A stretch of 64,000 bases of DNA from Bacillus rubiinfantis (GTDB lineage Bacteria; Bacillota; Bacilli; Bacillales; Cytobacillaceae), in assembly GCA_000752035.1 (NCBI GenBank), contig CCFE01000023.1, positions 1 through 64,000 of the forward strand. Reading direction: 5' to 3'. The notes below the pieces were generated by a model. The model made no database searches. It saw nothing but the letters and a program-made list of their open reading frames with translations, and was not told the DNA's origin. Of this stretch, positions 25,420 through 34,446 are shown piece after piece. Numbering within the stretch: position 1 is the first letter of the stretch; each line of letters begins with the position of its first letter. Both the position numbers and the translations under genes were made by a program.

Positions 25420-25433
25420 ATAAAGCGCTTTCA
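25420..25433. promoter_or_regulatory. cre-like (CcpA) site upstream of ilvA
   Basis: TGAAAGCGCTTTAT matches 12 of 14 positions of the cre consensus TGWAANCGNTNWCA. It lies about 35 bp upstream of the -35. In B. subtilis CcpA activates ilv-leu from an upstream site; that role here is inference. Confidence 0.4.
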
Positions 25434-25449
25434 TTTTATCAGATGTATA

Positions 25450-25476
25450 AAGTGCTGAACTTTGCGTCCAGCACTT
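25450..25476 (-). terminator. terminator after the binding-protein gene
   Basis: The stem AAGTGCTG / CAGCACTT with an 11-nt loop begins 6 nt after the stop codon of the minus-strand transporter operon. The U-tract is weak. Confidence 0.6.
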
Positions 25477-25481
25477 GTCAC

Positions 25482-26483
25482 TTAGTTTAAAAATTCTGTA
25501 TCAATTAAAGCGGCAAAATCAGGTGTGTCTTTGAGAAATTTAAGTTCAACAGAAGAATTGGCAAAGTCTTGGATCACGTCTTTATTTACTTCTGAGGTAA
25601 AGCGGATATTTTTCCATGCTTGATCCATTACGGCCTTATCAAGGTCTTGCTTTGTTACCGCTTTGATATCCTTTATGGTGATTTCTTTTGCTTCTTCAGG
25701 ATTTTTTGCAATAAAGTTAATTGCTTCCTTTTGTGCTTTGACAATGTTTGCAATCATTTCTTTATCCTCTTTAATTTTCTTGCTGCTTGAAACTAAAATC
25801 GTGTTTGGTAGTGTCTTACCATAGGAAATTTGTGAACTATCAACAATAATCTTTGCCCCTGCATCTTTAACTAATTGTGATGCCCATGGCTCTGGTACTG
25901 CAGCTAAGTCGACTTTTCCAGATTCAAACATGTTAGCATACTGAGCAGGATTTCCAGTTACATGCTTTAAAGTCCCGCCAATTCTAGCCGATTTGATGCC
26001 ATAATCTTGTAAAAATGTCTCCATTTGAACATCATGTGTGCAACCAACACCAGGTGTGATAAAGGTTTTTCCGTTAAAATCTTTAACTGAGTTAATACCG
26101 CTTTGTTTGCTGGCAACAATGGCAGTTCCGCCTGATGATGCCCCTGCCAGGATTTTCACATCTGCACCGTTAGTAAAGTTATTCATGACAGGACCAGGTC
26201 CAACAAGGCCCGCATCGATGTCGCCAGTTTTTAACGCAGTCATAAAAGCACCGCCATCTGGGAAGGTTTTATATTCAATTTTTACATCTTTGCCCAATGC
26301 CTTTTCATAATACCCTTTTTCCTTGGCAACCATTGCTGGTGCATGGTCAATGTTTGGAAAATACCCAATAACTACTTTCTTTTGGTTCTGTTCAGAGCCG
26401 TTGCTGCTCGTTGAACCGCAGCCAGCTAACACCCCGATCATAAGTAAAAAGACAATACTTAAAATAGAAATTTGCTTTTTCAT
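25482..26483 (-). CDS. ABC transporter substrate-binding lipoprotein (SsuA/TauA/NrtA type)
   Basis: 333 aa. The signal peptide ends in the lipobox LAGC, so the mature protein is a membrane-tethered lipoprotein. The sequence KVVIGYFPNIDHAPAMVAKEKGYYEK and the GLVGPGPVMNNF ligand-loop are typical of the SsuA/NMT1-like periplasmic-binding family, which captures sulfonates, nitrate or thiamine precursors. ATG 26483 follows AAGGAGAG. It is last in a three-gene operon (ATPase, permease, binding protein). It is separated from the permease by 240 bp holding a 21-bp repeat array. Confidence 0.88.
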   Translation of the reverse strand: MKKQISILSIVFLLMIGVLAGCGSTSSNGSEQNQKKVVIGYFPNIDHAPAMVAKEKGYYEKALGKDVKIEYKTFPDGGAFMTALKTGDIDAGLVGPGPVMNNFTNGADVKILAGASSGGTAIVASKQSGINSVKDFNGKTFITPGVGCTHDVQMETFLQDYGIKSARIGGTLKHVTGNPAQYANMFESGKVDLAAVPEPWASQLVKDAGAKIIVDSSQISYGKTLPNTILVSSSKKIKEDKEMIANIVKAQKEAINFIAKNPEEAKEITIKDIKAVTKQDLDKAVMDQAWKNIRFTSEVNKDVIQDFANSSVELKFLKDTPDFAALIDTEFLN

Positions 26484-26535
26484 CTTGCACTCTCCTTTTT
26501 TCAATTGTTGTTGGCATTTATACCTCATTCAGGCT

Positions 26536-26672
26536 TGTTTCTACAAAGTAAGTTCGATATTCTACAAATTTCTTGTGTGTTTCTACAAATTAAAGATGTG
26601 TTTCTACAAATTAAAGGTGTGTTTCTACAAATTAAAGATGTGTTTCTACAAATTTTTTAAACCTATCTACAA
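26536..26672. repeat. seven-copy 21-bp phased repeat between permease and binding-protein genes
   Basis: The core CTACAA starts at 26541, 26562, 26583, 26604, 26625, 26646 and 26667, exactly 21 bp apart each time. The middle copies are nearly identical (GTGTTTCTACAAATTAAAGA), while the outer copies have diverged except at the core. On the transcribed (minus) strand the core reads TTTGTAG. Twenty-one bp is two helical turns, so all cores face the same side of the DNA. Confidence 0.9.
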
Positions 26673-26723
26673 TTATTGGATAAAATTAGGAAAACACAGC
26701 AGTTTCTGTATAATCCTTCAGTA

Positions 26724-27485
26724 TTAGTTACTGCTTTCTAACCCCCAGCGTTTGAGCACGTTCTTTTCTACACGTTGAAAGAAAAGAATATCAACAATTG
26801 TACCAATGACACCAATGATAATCATAATACCGATGACTAACTTCATGTTACCGAAATCTGAGGCGTATTTAAGAGTGTAGCCTAAACCCGGTCCGGTACT
26901 TAAAATCTCACCTGCCATTAACGCACGCCATGCAAACGCCCAGCCAAGTCTAGCCCCTGTTACTGCATACGGTATCGAGGCAGGGAAAATTATTTTCACA
27001 AATAAATCAAGCCCTTTTGATCCCATCGTTTGTGCAGCTTTGATATATAGCGGGGACACGTTTTTAATGCCAATCCTCATGTTAATGGTCATTACCAGCG
27101 TTGCCCCGAGGATAACAATAAAGGTAACCGCCTTTTCATTTAGGCCAAACCACATTATCGCAATTGGCAGCCAAACAATGCTTGGTACACTCTGAAGTGC
27201 TAATATCAGGGTTCCTAATGTTTCGTCAGCTGTTTTATTTTTTGCAAGTAAAATCCCTAACCCGATTCCAAGAACAATTGAGATAGATAAACCGATTGCT
27301 AATCGTCGAAAGCTGGCAACGATGTCATATAGTAATGTCTTATCAGCAAATCCCTTCATTAAAGCATCAAGGACATCTGTCGGTGCCGGCATCAGCGACG
27401 GAGATATGTTCAAAATCCGCACTGCACCCTGCCAGCCGAGAATAATAATCACAAAAAATAGGATTCGTTTAATTGTTGACTGCAT
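26724..27485 (-). CDS. ABC transporter permease (SsuC/TauC type)
   Basis: 253 aa with six helices. The binding-protein-dependent transport motif facing the ATPase is visible near residue 165 (KAAQTMGSKGLDLFVKIIFPASIPY, EAA loop). FAWRALMAGEILSTGPGLGY is typical of the SsuC/TauC/NrtB branch. Its start overlaps the end of the ATPase gene by 17 nt, so translation is coupled. Confidence 0.9.
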   Translation of the reverse strand: MQSTIKRILFFVIIILGWQGAVRILNISPSLMPAPTDVLDALMKGFADKTLLYDIVASFRRLAIGLSISIVLGIGLGILLAKNKTADETLGTLILALQSVPSIVWLPIAIMWFGLNEKAVTFIVILGATLVMTINMRIGIKNVSPLYIKAAQTMGSKGLDLFVKIIFPASIPYAVTGARLGWAFAWRALMAGEILSTGPGLGYTLKYASDFGNMKLVIGIMIIIGVIGTIVDILFFQRVEKNVLKRWGLESSN

Positions 27486-28260
27486 ATCCGAGTTCCTCTT
27501 TCACAACTTTGTCAATTTCTATTTGGAGCAGACTGTTAATTTTTTCTGTTAGTTTTGCAGTCTGTTGCGGGTGTTGCGCTCTTGGCCGCGGAATATGAAC
27601 ATGAATGTCATCAAGGACTGTACCCGGTCTTGTTCCCATAACAATAATTCGGTCTGATAGTTTAATAGATTCGCTGATACTGTGGGTTACGAATAAAATT
27701 GTCTTTTTTGTTTCCAGCCAAATTTTTTCTAACTCATGATGCAGCCGCGCTCGTGTCTGCTCATCTAAAGCTCCAAATGGTTCATCCATCAAGAGAACTT
27801 TCGGATTCATCGATAGTGCGCGAGCAATGGCAACACGCTGTTGCATACCGCCAGAAAGCTCATGTGGAGAATGTTTGGCGTAATTACTCAGTTGCACCAT
27901 TTTTAGAAAGTGTTGCGCCACTTCCCTTGCTTCGTTTTTCTTCATTTCCTTCCGCAATGGGAACATTACATTTTCTTCCACGGTCATCCATGGAAATAGA
28001 GCCGCCTGCTGAAATACCATTCCGCGGTCTTTTCCTGGCTTTGTTATCTGCTGACCGTTAAGTAAAATCGCTCCACTTGTTGGCTTTGTCAACCCCGCAA
28101 CGATAGAGAGCAAAGTTGACTTTCCACAACCAGATGGACCAAGGATAGAAACAAATTCCCCTTCCTGAATATCAAGATTTATATCAGAAAGAACAGTACT
28201 TACTTTATGTTGATTGTTAAAATCTTTATTTATCTGTTGAATTTTTAAAAACAAACCCAT
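27469..28260 (-). CDS. ABC transporter ATPase (SsuB/TauB type)
   Basis: 263 aa if started at ATG 28260; a TTG at 28275 would add five residues. Both have weak ribosome sites. Walker A is GPSGCGKST, the signature is LSGGMQQRVAIARAL, Walker B is VLLMDEPFGALD, and the switch His is in FVTHSISESIKL. The ETKKTILFVTHSISE and RPGTVLDDIHV segments fit the SsuB/TauB/NrtD group. It is first in the operon. A sulfonate role is plausible, but a nitrate or pyrimidine-precursor substrate is not excluded. Confidence 0.9.
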   Translation of the reverse strand: MGLFLKIQQINKDFNNQHKVSTVLSDINLDIQEGEFVSILGPSGCGKSTLLSIVAGLTKPTSGAILLNGQQITKPGKDRGMVFQQAALFPWMTVEENVMFPLRKEMKKNEAREVAQHFLKMVQLSNYAKHSPHELSGGMQQRVAIARALSMNPKVLLMDEPFGALDEQTRARLHHELEKIWLETKKTILFVTHSISESIKLSDRIIVMGTRPGTVLDDIHVHIPRPRAQHPQQTAKLTEKINSLLQIEIDKVVKEELGYAVNN

Positions 28261-28346
28261 CACCCACTTATCCAATAATACACATTAATTTAATCGGAAT
28301 TAAACTGATTAAAGTTAATTATAGAGCTTTTCAAACCAAAGTCAAT

Positions 28347-28424
28347 AATAAAATGTGGTGCCTGACACCCTAAAAAGACATTTTCCGTGATTTGTCCGTT
28401 CCAGGTGGACACTTTTCATTTTAT
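28347..28424. repeat. REP-like element with GGTGCCTGACACC palindrome
   Basis: Two hairpins lie between AAAATG and CATTTT end arms: GGTG-CCTGA-CACC (28357-28369) and TGTCC...GGACA (28393-28411). The GGTGTCAGGCACC-type palindrome recurs in intergenic regions of many Bacillus genomes (recollection, not searched). Only one copy is seen here. Confidence 0.5.
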
Positions 28425-28498
28425 TTCCATTTTGTGTAGGGAACTTGTTTGTATATTCTTTTCAATGGGTGTCATTCTATGGGTAAGGAGGGTTGATG

Positions 28499-28957
28499 AT
28501 GCAGCATTTGTTCAGATTGGTGGTTAAATTTATTGCTTGTTTAATTGTATTGGGAATTATTTTAGGGATGTTTTATGATTTTAGCTTTGGAGATGTTATC
28601 TTTATCACAGCGGTTTTAGGTGGATTAAGCTATATTATTGGAGATTTGTTTATTCTGCGTTCCACCAGCAACATAATTGCTACGGCTGCTGACTTTGGTC
28701 TGGCATTTGTGGTTATTTGGCTGATGGGAAGGCAAATAACTTTCGAAGATGATCTTTTTTCTGCCTCACTTATTTCCGCTGTTGCCGTTGCTGTTTTTGA
28801 ATATTTTTTCCACCGTTTACTAACAAGAGAAAATATGCAGCAGGAAAAGCAACAGCGATTCGGCCAACTCAACCGGCCGCAATTCCAAACTGAGGCCTCT
28901 GAGGAATTAACCCCTGTAAAACCTGATGTAAGAGAAACCGAGCAATCAAACGATTAA
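28499..28957 (+). CDS. DUF2512 (YndM-type) membrane protein
   Basis: 152 aa, four helices. Characteristic segments are VVKFIACLIVLGIILG, GLSYIIGDLFILRSTSNIIATAADFGLAF and AVAVFEYFFHRLL. The tail is polar (about 45 aa). This is the DUF2512 pattern, of unknown function and common in spore formers. I place the start at ATG 28499, 6 nt after AAGGAGGG. TTG 28493 and ATG 28496 are too close to it. Confidence 0.85.
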   Translation: MQHLFRLVVKFIACLIVLGIILGMFYDFSFGDVIFITAVLGGLSYIIGDLFILRSTSNIIATAADFGLAFVVIWLMGRQITFEDDLFSASLISAVAVAVFEYFFHRLLTRENMQQEKQQRFGQLNRPQFQTEASEELTPVKPDVRETEQSND

Positions 28958-28977
28958 CTATACCAATCCATATTAAA

Positions 28978-29003
28978 AACCGAACATGATTTCATGTTCG
29001 GTT
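28978..29003. terminator. terminator between convergent genes
   Basis: The stem AACCGAACATGA / TCATGTTCGGTT is followed by CGATTTTT. It ends the DUF2512 gene and probably also the opposite MFS gene. Confidence 0.85.
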
Positions 29004-29009
29004 CGATTT

Positions 29010-30338
29010 TTAATCAACCTTTTTAACAGCAGCTGAATTTGCAGGTATGAGAAAACTCAAAAATACAGTGATAAAACTAAAGACCAGGGCATACAGAAAT
29101 ACATTCTCCATGCCTATCACAATGTTAGCTGCATGATTTATGAGTACCCCCATGATCATCACCCCAACAGATGAGCCAATATTTCGCAAAAATATTTGCA
29201 GCGAAGTTGAGATCCCCTTGATTTCAGTCTCAGCAAATTCTTGGGATGCAATCGTCGCTACGGCAAACAATAAACCAAAAGCAAAACCTTGAATGGTTAG
29301 AATTACAAATAGCATCGCATATGAGATAGATTCAACAAAGAGATAAAGTCCCAGTCCAGAAACTGCAGTAATGATACTGCCTGAAATAAATAGATTTTTA
29401 TATCCAAAACGAATGATCCAATTTCCTGCTGGAGTACTGCCAAACATCCACCCTACGGCTATGCTTAATAGAATTAACCCACTTTTATAGATACTCATGC
29501 CATTTCCCTCTTGTAAAAATAACGGGATAAAATTCGAAGTACCGTAGAAGGAGAGACAGTAAATAAGCATGAACACGTTGGTCATTAATATCCCTTTATT
29601 TTTGAACAAAGAAACTGGCAGAAACGGTTCAGTCACCTTCCGTTCAACTATTACAAAAACAGCCAAAACAAACAGACCTGCGGTGATATACAGAATTGGT
29701 TTCGAGACATTTGTTGCTAATAATAACAAGGTAATGGAAATTCCAAAAAGAAAGAAGCCTTTGTAATCTATATAAGTTTTTTTGAATTCATTTTCTTCCT
29801 TATATGGAATTAAGCAAAGAATGGTGGCAATTCCAATCGGGATATTGATAAAAAAGATCCATCTCCACGTTAAAGCTTCCACAAAAAAAGAACCTAAGAT
29901 CGGTCCAACAATTGAGGCTAGCGCCCATATTGTACTAAAGACAGCTTGAATTTTACCGCGCTTTTCAATCGTAAACAAATCACCGACGATAATCATGGAT
30001 AATGGAATCATTCCGCCTGCGCCAAGCCCTTGTATCCCTCGATAAATAACAAGTGACACCATTGAGTTGGCAATTCCGCAAAGAATTGAACCTAGCGTAA
30101 AAATCGCTACCGAAATGATTAATAGCTTTTTCCGGCCATACATATCAGATAATTTCCCATAAAGTGGTACTGTTACTGTACTTGCTAACATATAGACAGC
30201 AAAAATCCAAGCAAATAACTCCATTCCACCCAGTTGCTTCGCAATAGTTGGACTTGCCGTTTGCATTATATTGGCATCAAGCGCCGAAATTAAGGTAGTA
30301 ATGACTAGCCCCCAAAAGACATACCTATTCCTTCCCAT
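29010..30338 (-). CDS. MFS multidrug exporter, EmrB/QacA-like (DHA2)
   Basis: 442 aa, 12-14 helices. The N-terminal ITTLISALDANIMQTASPTIA, motif A (GKLSDMYGRKKLLI) and motif C (FSTIWALASIVGPILGSFFVEALTWRWIFFINIPIG) are diagnostic of the EmrB/QacA drug:H+ antiporters. The protein is shorter than 14-TM QacA. It is a single gene with no adjacent TetR-type regulator in view. Confidence 0.87.
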   Translation of the reverse strand: MGRNRYVFWGLVITTLISALDANIMQTASPTIAKQLGGMELFAWIFAVYMLASTVTVPLYGKLSDMYGRKKLLIISVAIFTLGSILCGIANSMVSLVIYRGIQGLGAGGMIPLSMIIVGDLFTIEKRGKIQAVFSTIWALASIVGPILGSFFVEALTWRWIFFINIPIGIATILCLIPYKEENEFKKTYIDYKGFFLFGISITLLLLATNVSKPILYITAGLFVLAVFVIVERKVTEPFLPVSLFKNKGILMTNVFMLIYCLSFYGTSNFIPLFLQEGNGMSIYKSGLILLSIAVGWMFGSTPAGNWIIRFGYKNLFISGSIITAVSGLGLYLFVESISYAMLFVILTIQGFAFGLLFAVATIASQEFAETEIKGISTSLQIFLRNIGSSVGVMIMGVLINHAANIVIGMENVFLYALVFSFITVFLSFLIPANSAAVKKVD

Positions 30339-30478
30339 AACAACCTCCTCTATTCCGCACGAATTACTTCCTTTATTTTACAATAAATAATTACATCCTT
30401 ATTATTATAGCAAAATACTTTTTTAAAAATCTATAATTTTTTATGGAAATCAATACTCCTGACTCTTTACGAAAAAAC

Positions 30479-30509
30479 AGCCCAACATTTTACAGCAAAA
30501 TGTTGGGCT
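30479..30509 (-). terminator. terminator of the proline iminopeptidase gene
   Basis: The 13-bp stem AGCCCAACATTTT / AAAATGTTGGGCT is followed by TTTTTT on the minus strand. Confidence 0.9.
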
Positions 30510-30518
30510 TACAACAGG

Positions 30519-31394
30519 CTACTCAACTGAATTCAAGAAATTACCAATCACTCGCAAGTACTCCTCAGCCTCTTCTACATAAGACATATGAGCACTGTTT
30601 TCAAATACATGAAACTGAGATTGTGGGGTTACACTGCTATAATACTTAGTGGTTTCCGGTGTGGCTTCATCAAACCGGCCGCATGTATAGAGCGTAGGCA
30701 TTGTTAACTCTTTAAGCTGAGCAGTACAATCAAAGGTCTTTAAATTCCCTTTCACGGTAAACTCTGAAGGTCCCCACATAATATTATAAACTTCGGAATT
30801 CCGATAGTCTTTTGGTTTTTCGTCTAGCCATTTGGGGCTATTCTCCAATCGATTTACAAAATTCTTACCAAATACTTCTATTGCCGCCTCAAATTCAGGT
30901 GTATCAGTCATCCCCTTTTCTTCACAGCTCCTAATTGTTTCCTGCACTTCAAGCGGGAGTTTTTTCAGATTTTCACGTTGATCCCGCTCCCACATTGGTG
31001 CGCTCAGACATGGGCTGGAAAAAATAACACTTTTTACTCCTTCTGGTCGTGGGTCTGTCAAACAATAGGCTGCTGAAAGCGTCGTGCCCCAAGAATGACC
31101 AAGAATATGTACTTCATTCAGGTTTAGTGCCTGCCGCAGCTGACCGAGTTCCTCGACAAACCTTTCAATATGCCATAGAGAAGGGTCAGTTGGGCGATCT
31201 GACCGGCCGCAGCCTAACTGATCATACAAAATAACCGGACGCTCCTTAGCTAAAGCTTTTAATCCCTGTAATGAATAGCAGGAAGATCCCGGCCCGCCAT
31301 GCAAAATCACAACAGGCGCCTTCCCTGAATCATTGGCAAACTTTACATACCACACTCTTCCCCCTGTAACCTCAACAAATCCTTCTTCAAACAT
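30519..31394 (-). CDS. proline iminopeptidase-like alpha/beta hydrolase
   Basis: 291 aa, cytosolic. The oxyanion loop ILHGGPGSS, the nucleophile elbow GHSWGTT (Ser about 105), the strand VILYDQLGCGRSDRP and a C-terminal His (FENSAHMSYVEE) form the usual triad context of proline iminopeptidases (S33). They release N-terminal proline or other residues from peptides. ATG 31394 has AGGAGTG upstream; the frame extends nine residues further without a ribosome site. Confidence 0.9.
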   Translation of the reverse strand: MFEEGFVEVTGGRVWYVKFANDSGKAPVVILHGGPGSSCYSLQGLKALAKERPVILYDQLGCGRSDRPTDPSLWHIERFVEELGQLRQALNLNEVHILGHSWGTTLSAAYCLTDPRPEGVKSVIFSSPCLSAPMWERDQRENLKKLPLEVQETIRSCEEKGMTDTPEFEAAIEVFGKNFVNRLENSPKWLDEKPKDYRNSEVYNIMWGPSEFTVKGNLKTFDCTAQLKELTMPTLYTCGRFDEATPETTKYYSSVTPQSQFHVFENSAHMSYVEEAEEYLRVIGNFLNSVE

Positions 31395-31458
31395 GTTAAT
31401 CACTCCTATGTCTATCATTATATAAATTGCATTTCAAATTTTCAAATAACAAAAAGAC

Positions 31459-31474
31459 CTGGTAGCAGTACCAG
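31459..31474 (-). terminator. terminator of the glycosyltransferase gene
   Basis: The stem CTGGTA-CTGC-TACCAG is followed by GTCTTTTTG on the minus strand. Confidence 0.8.
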
Positions 31475-31487
31475 ATACACGATTAAT

Positions 31488-32840
31488 CTATTTCCATACT
31501 CTTTGCAGTTTCATAAACTCTTGAATATAGCCCCATACAGACACAGGAGCCATAATCATTTGATAACCAACAACATACAGGAGGAAACCGCCGACATTTC
31601 TACGAATATGCAAATCTAGTTCATTAAAAACCCTTTTTTGATGACGGTAAAGGATATAATTTGTTAGTAAAGTTAAAGGCAAAACCAATAATGTATGAGG
31701 TCCAACTATCCAAAAAATACCGAAGAATGCCAGCAGTAGTCCCGGCATCCAGACAAACGTATAAACAACATCAAGATACGGCATTAGCAGGTTCGATCCC
31801 GTTAAATAGCGGGTAAACACCATCGGATGTTCCCAGGGCTTGACCTTCTTTAATGCCTCAATCATCCCCCTTGCCCAACGGCTTCGCTGCCGGGCAAAGT
31901 GAACAAAACCAGTTGGCACATCAGTAAAAGCAATGGCCGTCGGCTCGAAATAAACCTTATGGTTACTTTCCAAGAATGACCATGTGAGTACGATATCCTC
32001 ACCAATGGCATCAGGCCAACCACCTGCTTCCTTGACCACATCTGTTAAATAGACGCTGTAGGCTCCTTGGGCAACTAATGTTCCTTGATAAAGACCTTGC
32101 AGCCGTTTAATCGAGGCAATTCCTAAGAAATAATCCCACTCTTGGATACGTGCTAACCAATTTTCTCGGCTATTACGGACTAAAACGGCGCCAGCAACAG
32201 CACAAACTTCTTTTGGTGCTGAAGTAATTCGAGCCATCAAGCGACGCACCGCTTGGGGATGCAGCAATGTATCTGCATCCAATGTTATTACATGTTTAGT
32301 TTTTACGTATTGCAAGCCGGTGTTCAGTGCGAAATTTTTCCCTGGTTTTTTTTCAAACAGAACTGTAACATTTAAGCCCAGCTCCTTGCCCAGCAGTCTA
32401 GCAACTTCAGAAGTATTGTCCGTAGAATTATTATCAATTACATATATTTGCATAGCTCCTTGATAATCTTGCTTAGCAATTTGTTGCAGAGTCGCTACAA
32501 TCCCTTTTTCTTCATTCCAGCAGGCAATTAGAATACTAACTGGCTCTTGAGGATGAGAAATTTTAAAGGTTGGCTGACGATCAAATAGTAAGCTAACAAC
32601 GAGGAATGCATTTAAATATCCTGGGACATAGGCAATCCCAGTAATAATCACAATCGATCCTGGCAAGCTAATCAATTCACCTAATTCTTTCACCCAAGGC
32701 ATGGAGATAATAATTGAAAAAATCATCCATGCCAGTGAGATTCCATGACTTAGCCAAAATTTCCATAGGACAGGAAGATAGAACCGTTTCAAAGTAGGTG
32801 GATTGTTTGTCGGTACGCTTGTAATCAGGTTCACTGACAT
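31488..32840 (-). CDS. processive GT2 glycosyltransferase, PgaC/IcaA-like
   Basis: 450 aa: two N-terminal helices, a cytosolic GT-A domain, then three or more C-terminal helices. Catalytic motifs are VSILIACWNEEKGI, VIDNNSTDNT, the DxD TLDADT, IGED and the QxxRW motif (QRSRWARG). This is the arrangement of synthases that polymerise and export beta-1,6-GlcNAc or related polysaccharides. No pgaB or pgaD-like partner flanks it, so the polymer is undefined. The start could also be GTG a few codons downstream. Confidence 0.85.
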   Translation of the reverse strand: MSVNLITSVPTNNPPTLKRFYLPVLWKFWLSHGISLAWMIFSIIISMPWVKELGELISLPGSIVIITGIAYVPGYLNAFLVVSLLFDRQPTFKISHPQEPVSILIACWNEEKGIVATLQQIAKQDYQGAMQIYVIDNNSTDNTSEVARLLGKELGLNVTVLFEKKPGKNFALNTGLQYVKTKHVITLDADTLLHPQAVRRLMARITSAPKEVCAVAGAVLVRNSRENWLARIQEWDYFLGIASIKRLQGLYQGTLVAQGAYSVYLTDVVKEAGGWPDAIGEDIVLTWSFLESNHKVYFEPTAIAFTDVPTGFVHFARQRSRWARGMIEALKKVKPWEHPMVFTRYLTGSNLLMPYLDVVYTFVWMPGLLLAFFGIFWIVGPHTLLVLPLTLLTNYILYRHQKRVFNELDLHIRRNVGGFLLYVVGYQMIMAPVSVWGYIQEFMKLQRVWK

Positions 32841-32991
32841 TCCCCCTTACATAAAAAAGCTTTGGAATCAGCTAAGGTGAATAGCAGTCTTTATTTTAAC
32901 ACCTTATCGATTACAAAGCTTTTCTTTTATCTAGAAAATTTTTGGAAATATCACAGGATAAAATACCTATGCTGAAAAACTTGAATAATTC

Positions 32992-33288
32992 TTATTGCTT
33001 TGTATAACTATATTCCAATTCATCCCTTGTCTCATTATAATCTACACGTAAATCATGCCCGTTAAAAAACCATAAATCGGCACTTTCCACATAAAAGGTT
33101 ATTCCATCAACCATTGTATGGACCACCATATCGACAGGTTCATTATCAACCGTAAATGCAAGTGCATAATTTTCTTGTACCGGACTGCTGCCATAAATTT
33201 GCGAATAAAACTTAATTTTTCCATTATCTTGAAGGCCAACTTCCTCTTTAAACCATTTTATCGCTTTGTCGCTAATGCTAATATTCAT
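32992..33288 (-). CDS. HesB-like YneR family protein
   Basis: 98 aa, cytosolic. MNISISDKAIKWFKEEVGL and the end segment DLWFFNGHDLRVDYNETRDELEYSY match the YneR-type HesB/IscA-fold family. The conserved Cys residues of true A-type iron-sulfur scaffolds are absent, so cluster carriage is unlikely. ATG 33288 is better spaced from AAAGGTG than GTG 33297. Confidence 0.83.
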   Translation of the reverse strand: MNISISDKAIKWFKEEVGLQDNGKIKFYSQIYGSSPVQENYALAFTVDNEPVDMVVHTMVDGITFYVESADLWFFNGHDLRVDYNETRDELEYSYTKQ

Positions 33289-33495
33289 GCGTTTCACACC
33301 TTTTTCTTATAAAAATATTGATGGTAAGGGTCCCTAACATAGGGTAACTAATGATGGATTATTTATCAATGATTCAATTCTCACTAATTTGAAGAATACT
33401 TTTGTCTATTTTTTGACTTTTAACAGAAAACAAAAAGTAACCACTAAATGTATAGTAGAATACGATTGCGATTATTGGATTATGGAGGATAAGAT

Positions 33496-34446
33496 ATGAA
33501 CAAAATAATGAAAGATTGGATTAAAAATCCGCATTATTTCCGCTATGGATTTTATATAATTCTGATTTTAATTATCCCAATGTACTTTTTACCATTTATC
33601 CCAGAACCGTTTTATCTATTTTTCCTCATTGCAACTGTCTTTTTTGGGATTGGCTACTATAAAAAATCTATTTCATATTTATGCCTTATTACAACATTGA
33701 TTGTCATTTTGAGAATCCTTTTAGAGCGGAGTCAATGGAATCTACCTGCCATCGTCTTACTAGAATTTACATACCTTTTAATCATGTACATATCCGTTGG
33801 AATTATGCGACAAGCACAAAAAATTAAGGCGGATAATCTCGAATTACTACTTGCCTTATCAAAGGCATTAGACTTAAGAGATCCCTACACATCATCCCAC
33901 TCTATTAAGGTTGCCAAATATGCAGTGGAAATTGCAAAAGGGCTGGACTTGTCTGAACAAGAAATTGAAGCAATTTATCAAGGAGGTTTACTTCATGATA
34001 TTGGTAAAATTGGTATTCCAGAGCATGTTCTATTAAAACCAGGACAATTAACTAATGAAGAATACAACATAATCAAAAAGCACCCCGTGATTGGTTATGA
34101 TATGATTAAACACGTATCAGATTTTTCCGAAAAGGGCATTCTTGAAATTGTCCTTTATCATCATGAGAGATATGATGGTAAGGGATATCCACACGGATTA
34201 AAAGGTGAGCAAATTCCACTCGGGGCCCGAATATTAGCTATTGCCGATACATTCGATGCAATGACTTCTAGGCGGGTATATCGAAATGAAATTGATTTAA
34301 AACAAACCCTGCAGGAAATACAAAATAATAAAGGGTTACAATTTGACCCAGAAATAACCGATGTTTTCCTTGCTATGTATAAAGCAGATAATAGTTCAAA
34401 TCAAGAGGTAATACAAGAAGCCTTATTGAAAGGTGATGTCATTTGA
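33496..34446 (+). CDS. membrane HD-GYP cyclic-di-GMP phosphodiesterase
   Basis: 316 aa: five N-terminal helices (about 15-105), then an HD-GYP domain. Metal ligands and signature are intact: SSHSIKVAKY, LLHDIGKIGIPEHVLL, LYHHERYDGKGYP and DTFDAMTSRRVYR. It should hydrolyse c-di-GMP to GMP or pGpG at the membrane. The gene overlaps the following diguanylate cyclase by 4 nt, so synthesis and breakdown enzymes are made together. Confidence 0.9.
   Translation: MNKIMKDWIKNPHYFRYGFYIILILIIPMYFLPFIPEPFYLFFLIATVFFGIGYYKKSISYLCLITTLIVILRILLERSQWNLPAIVLLEFTYLLIMYISVGIMRQAQKIKADNLELLLALSKALDLRDPYTSSHSIKVAKYAVEIAKGLDLSEQEIEAIYQGGLLHDIGKIGIPEHVLLKPGQLTNEEYNIIKKHPVIGYDMIKHVSDFSEKGILEIVLYHHERYDGKGYPHGLKGEQIPLGARILAIADTFDAMTSRRVYRNEIDLKQTLQEIQNNKGLQFDPEITDVFLAMYKADNSSNQEVIQEALLKGDVI

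Noticed and set aside
26536..26672. CRISPR array
   Set aside because: Units are 21 bp with no distinct spacers, and no cas genes are present.
26323..26727. Plus-strand protein with a CFYKLKM heptad repeat
   Set aside because: The heptads are only the translation of the 21-bp DNA repeat. The frame runs antisense through the binding-protein gene and lacks a ribosome site.
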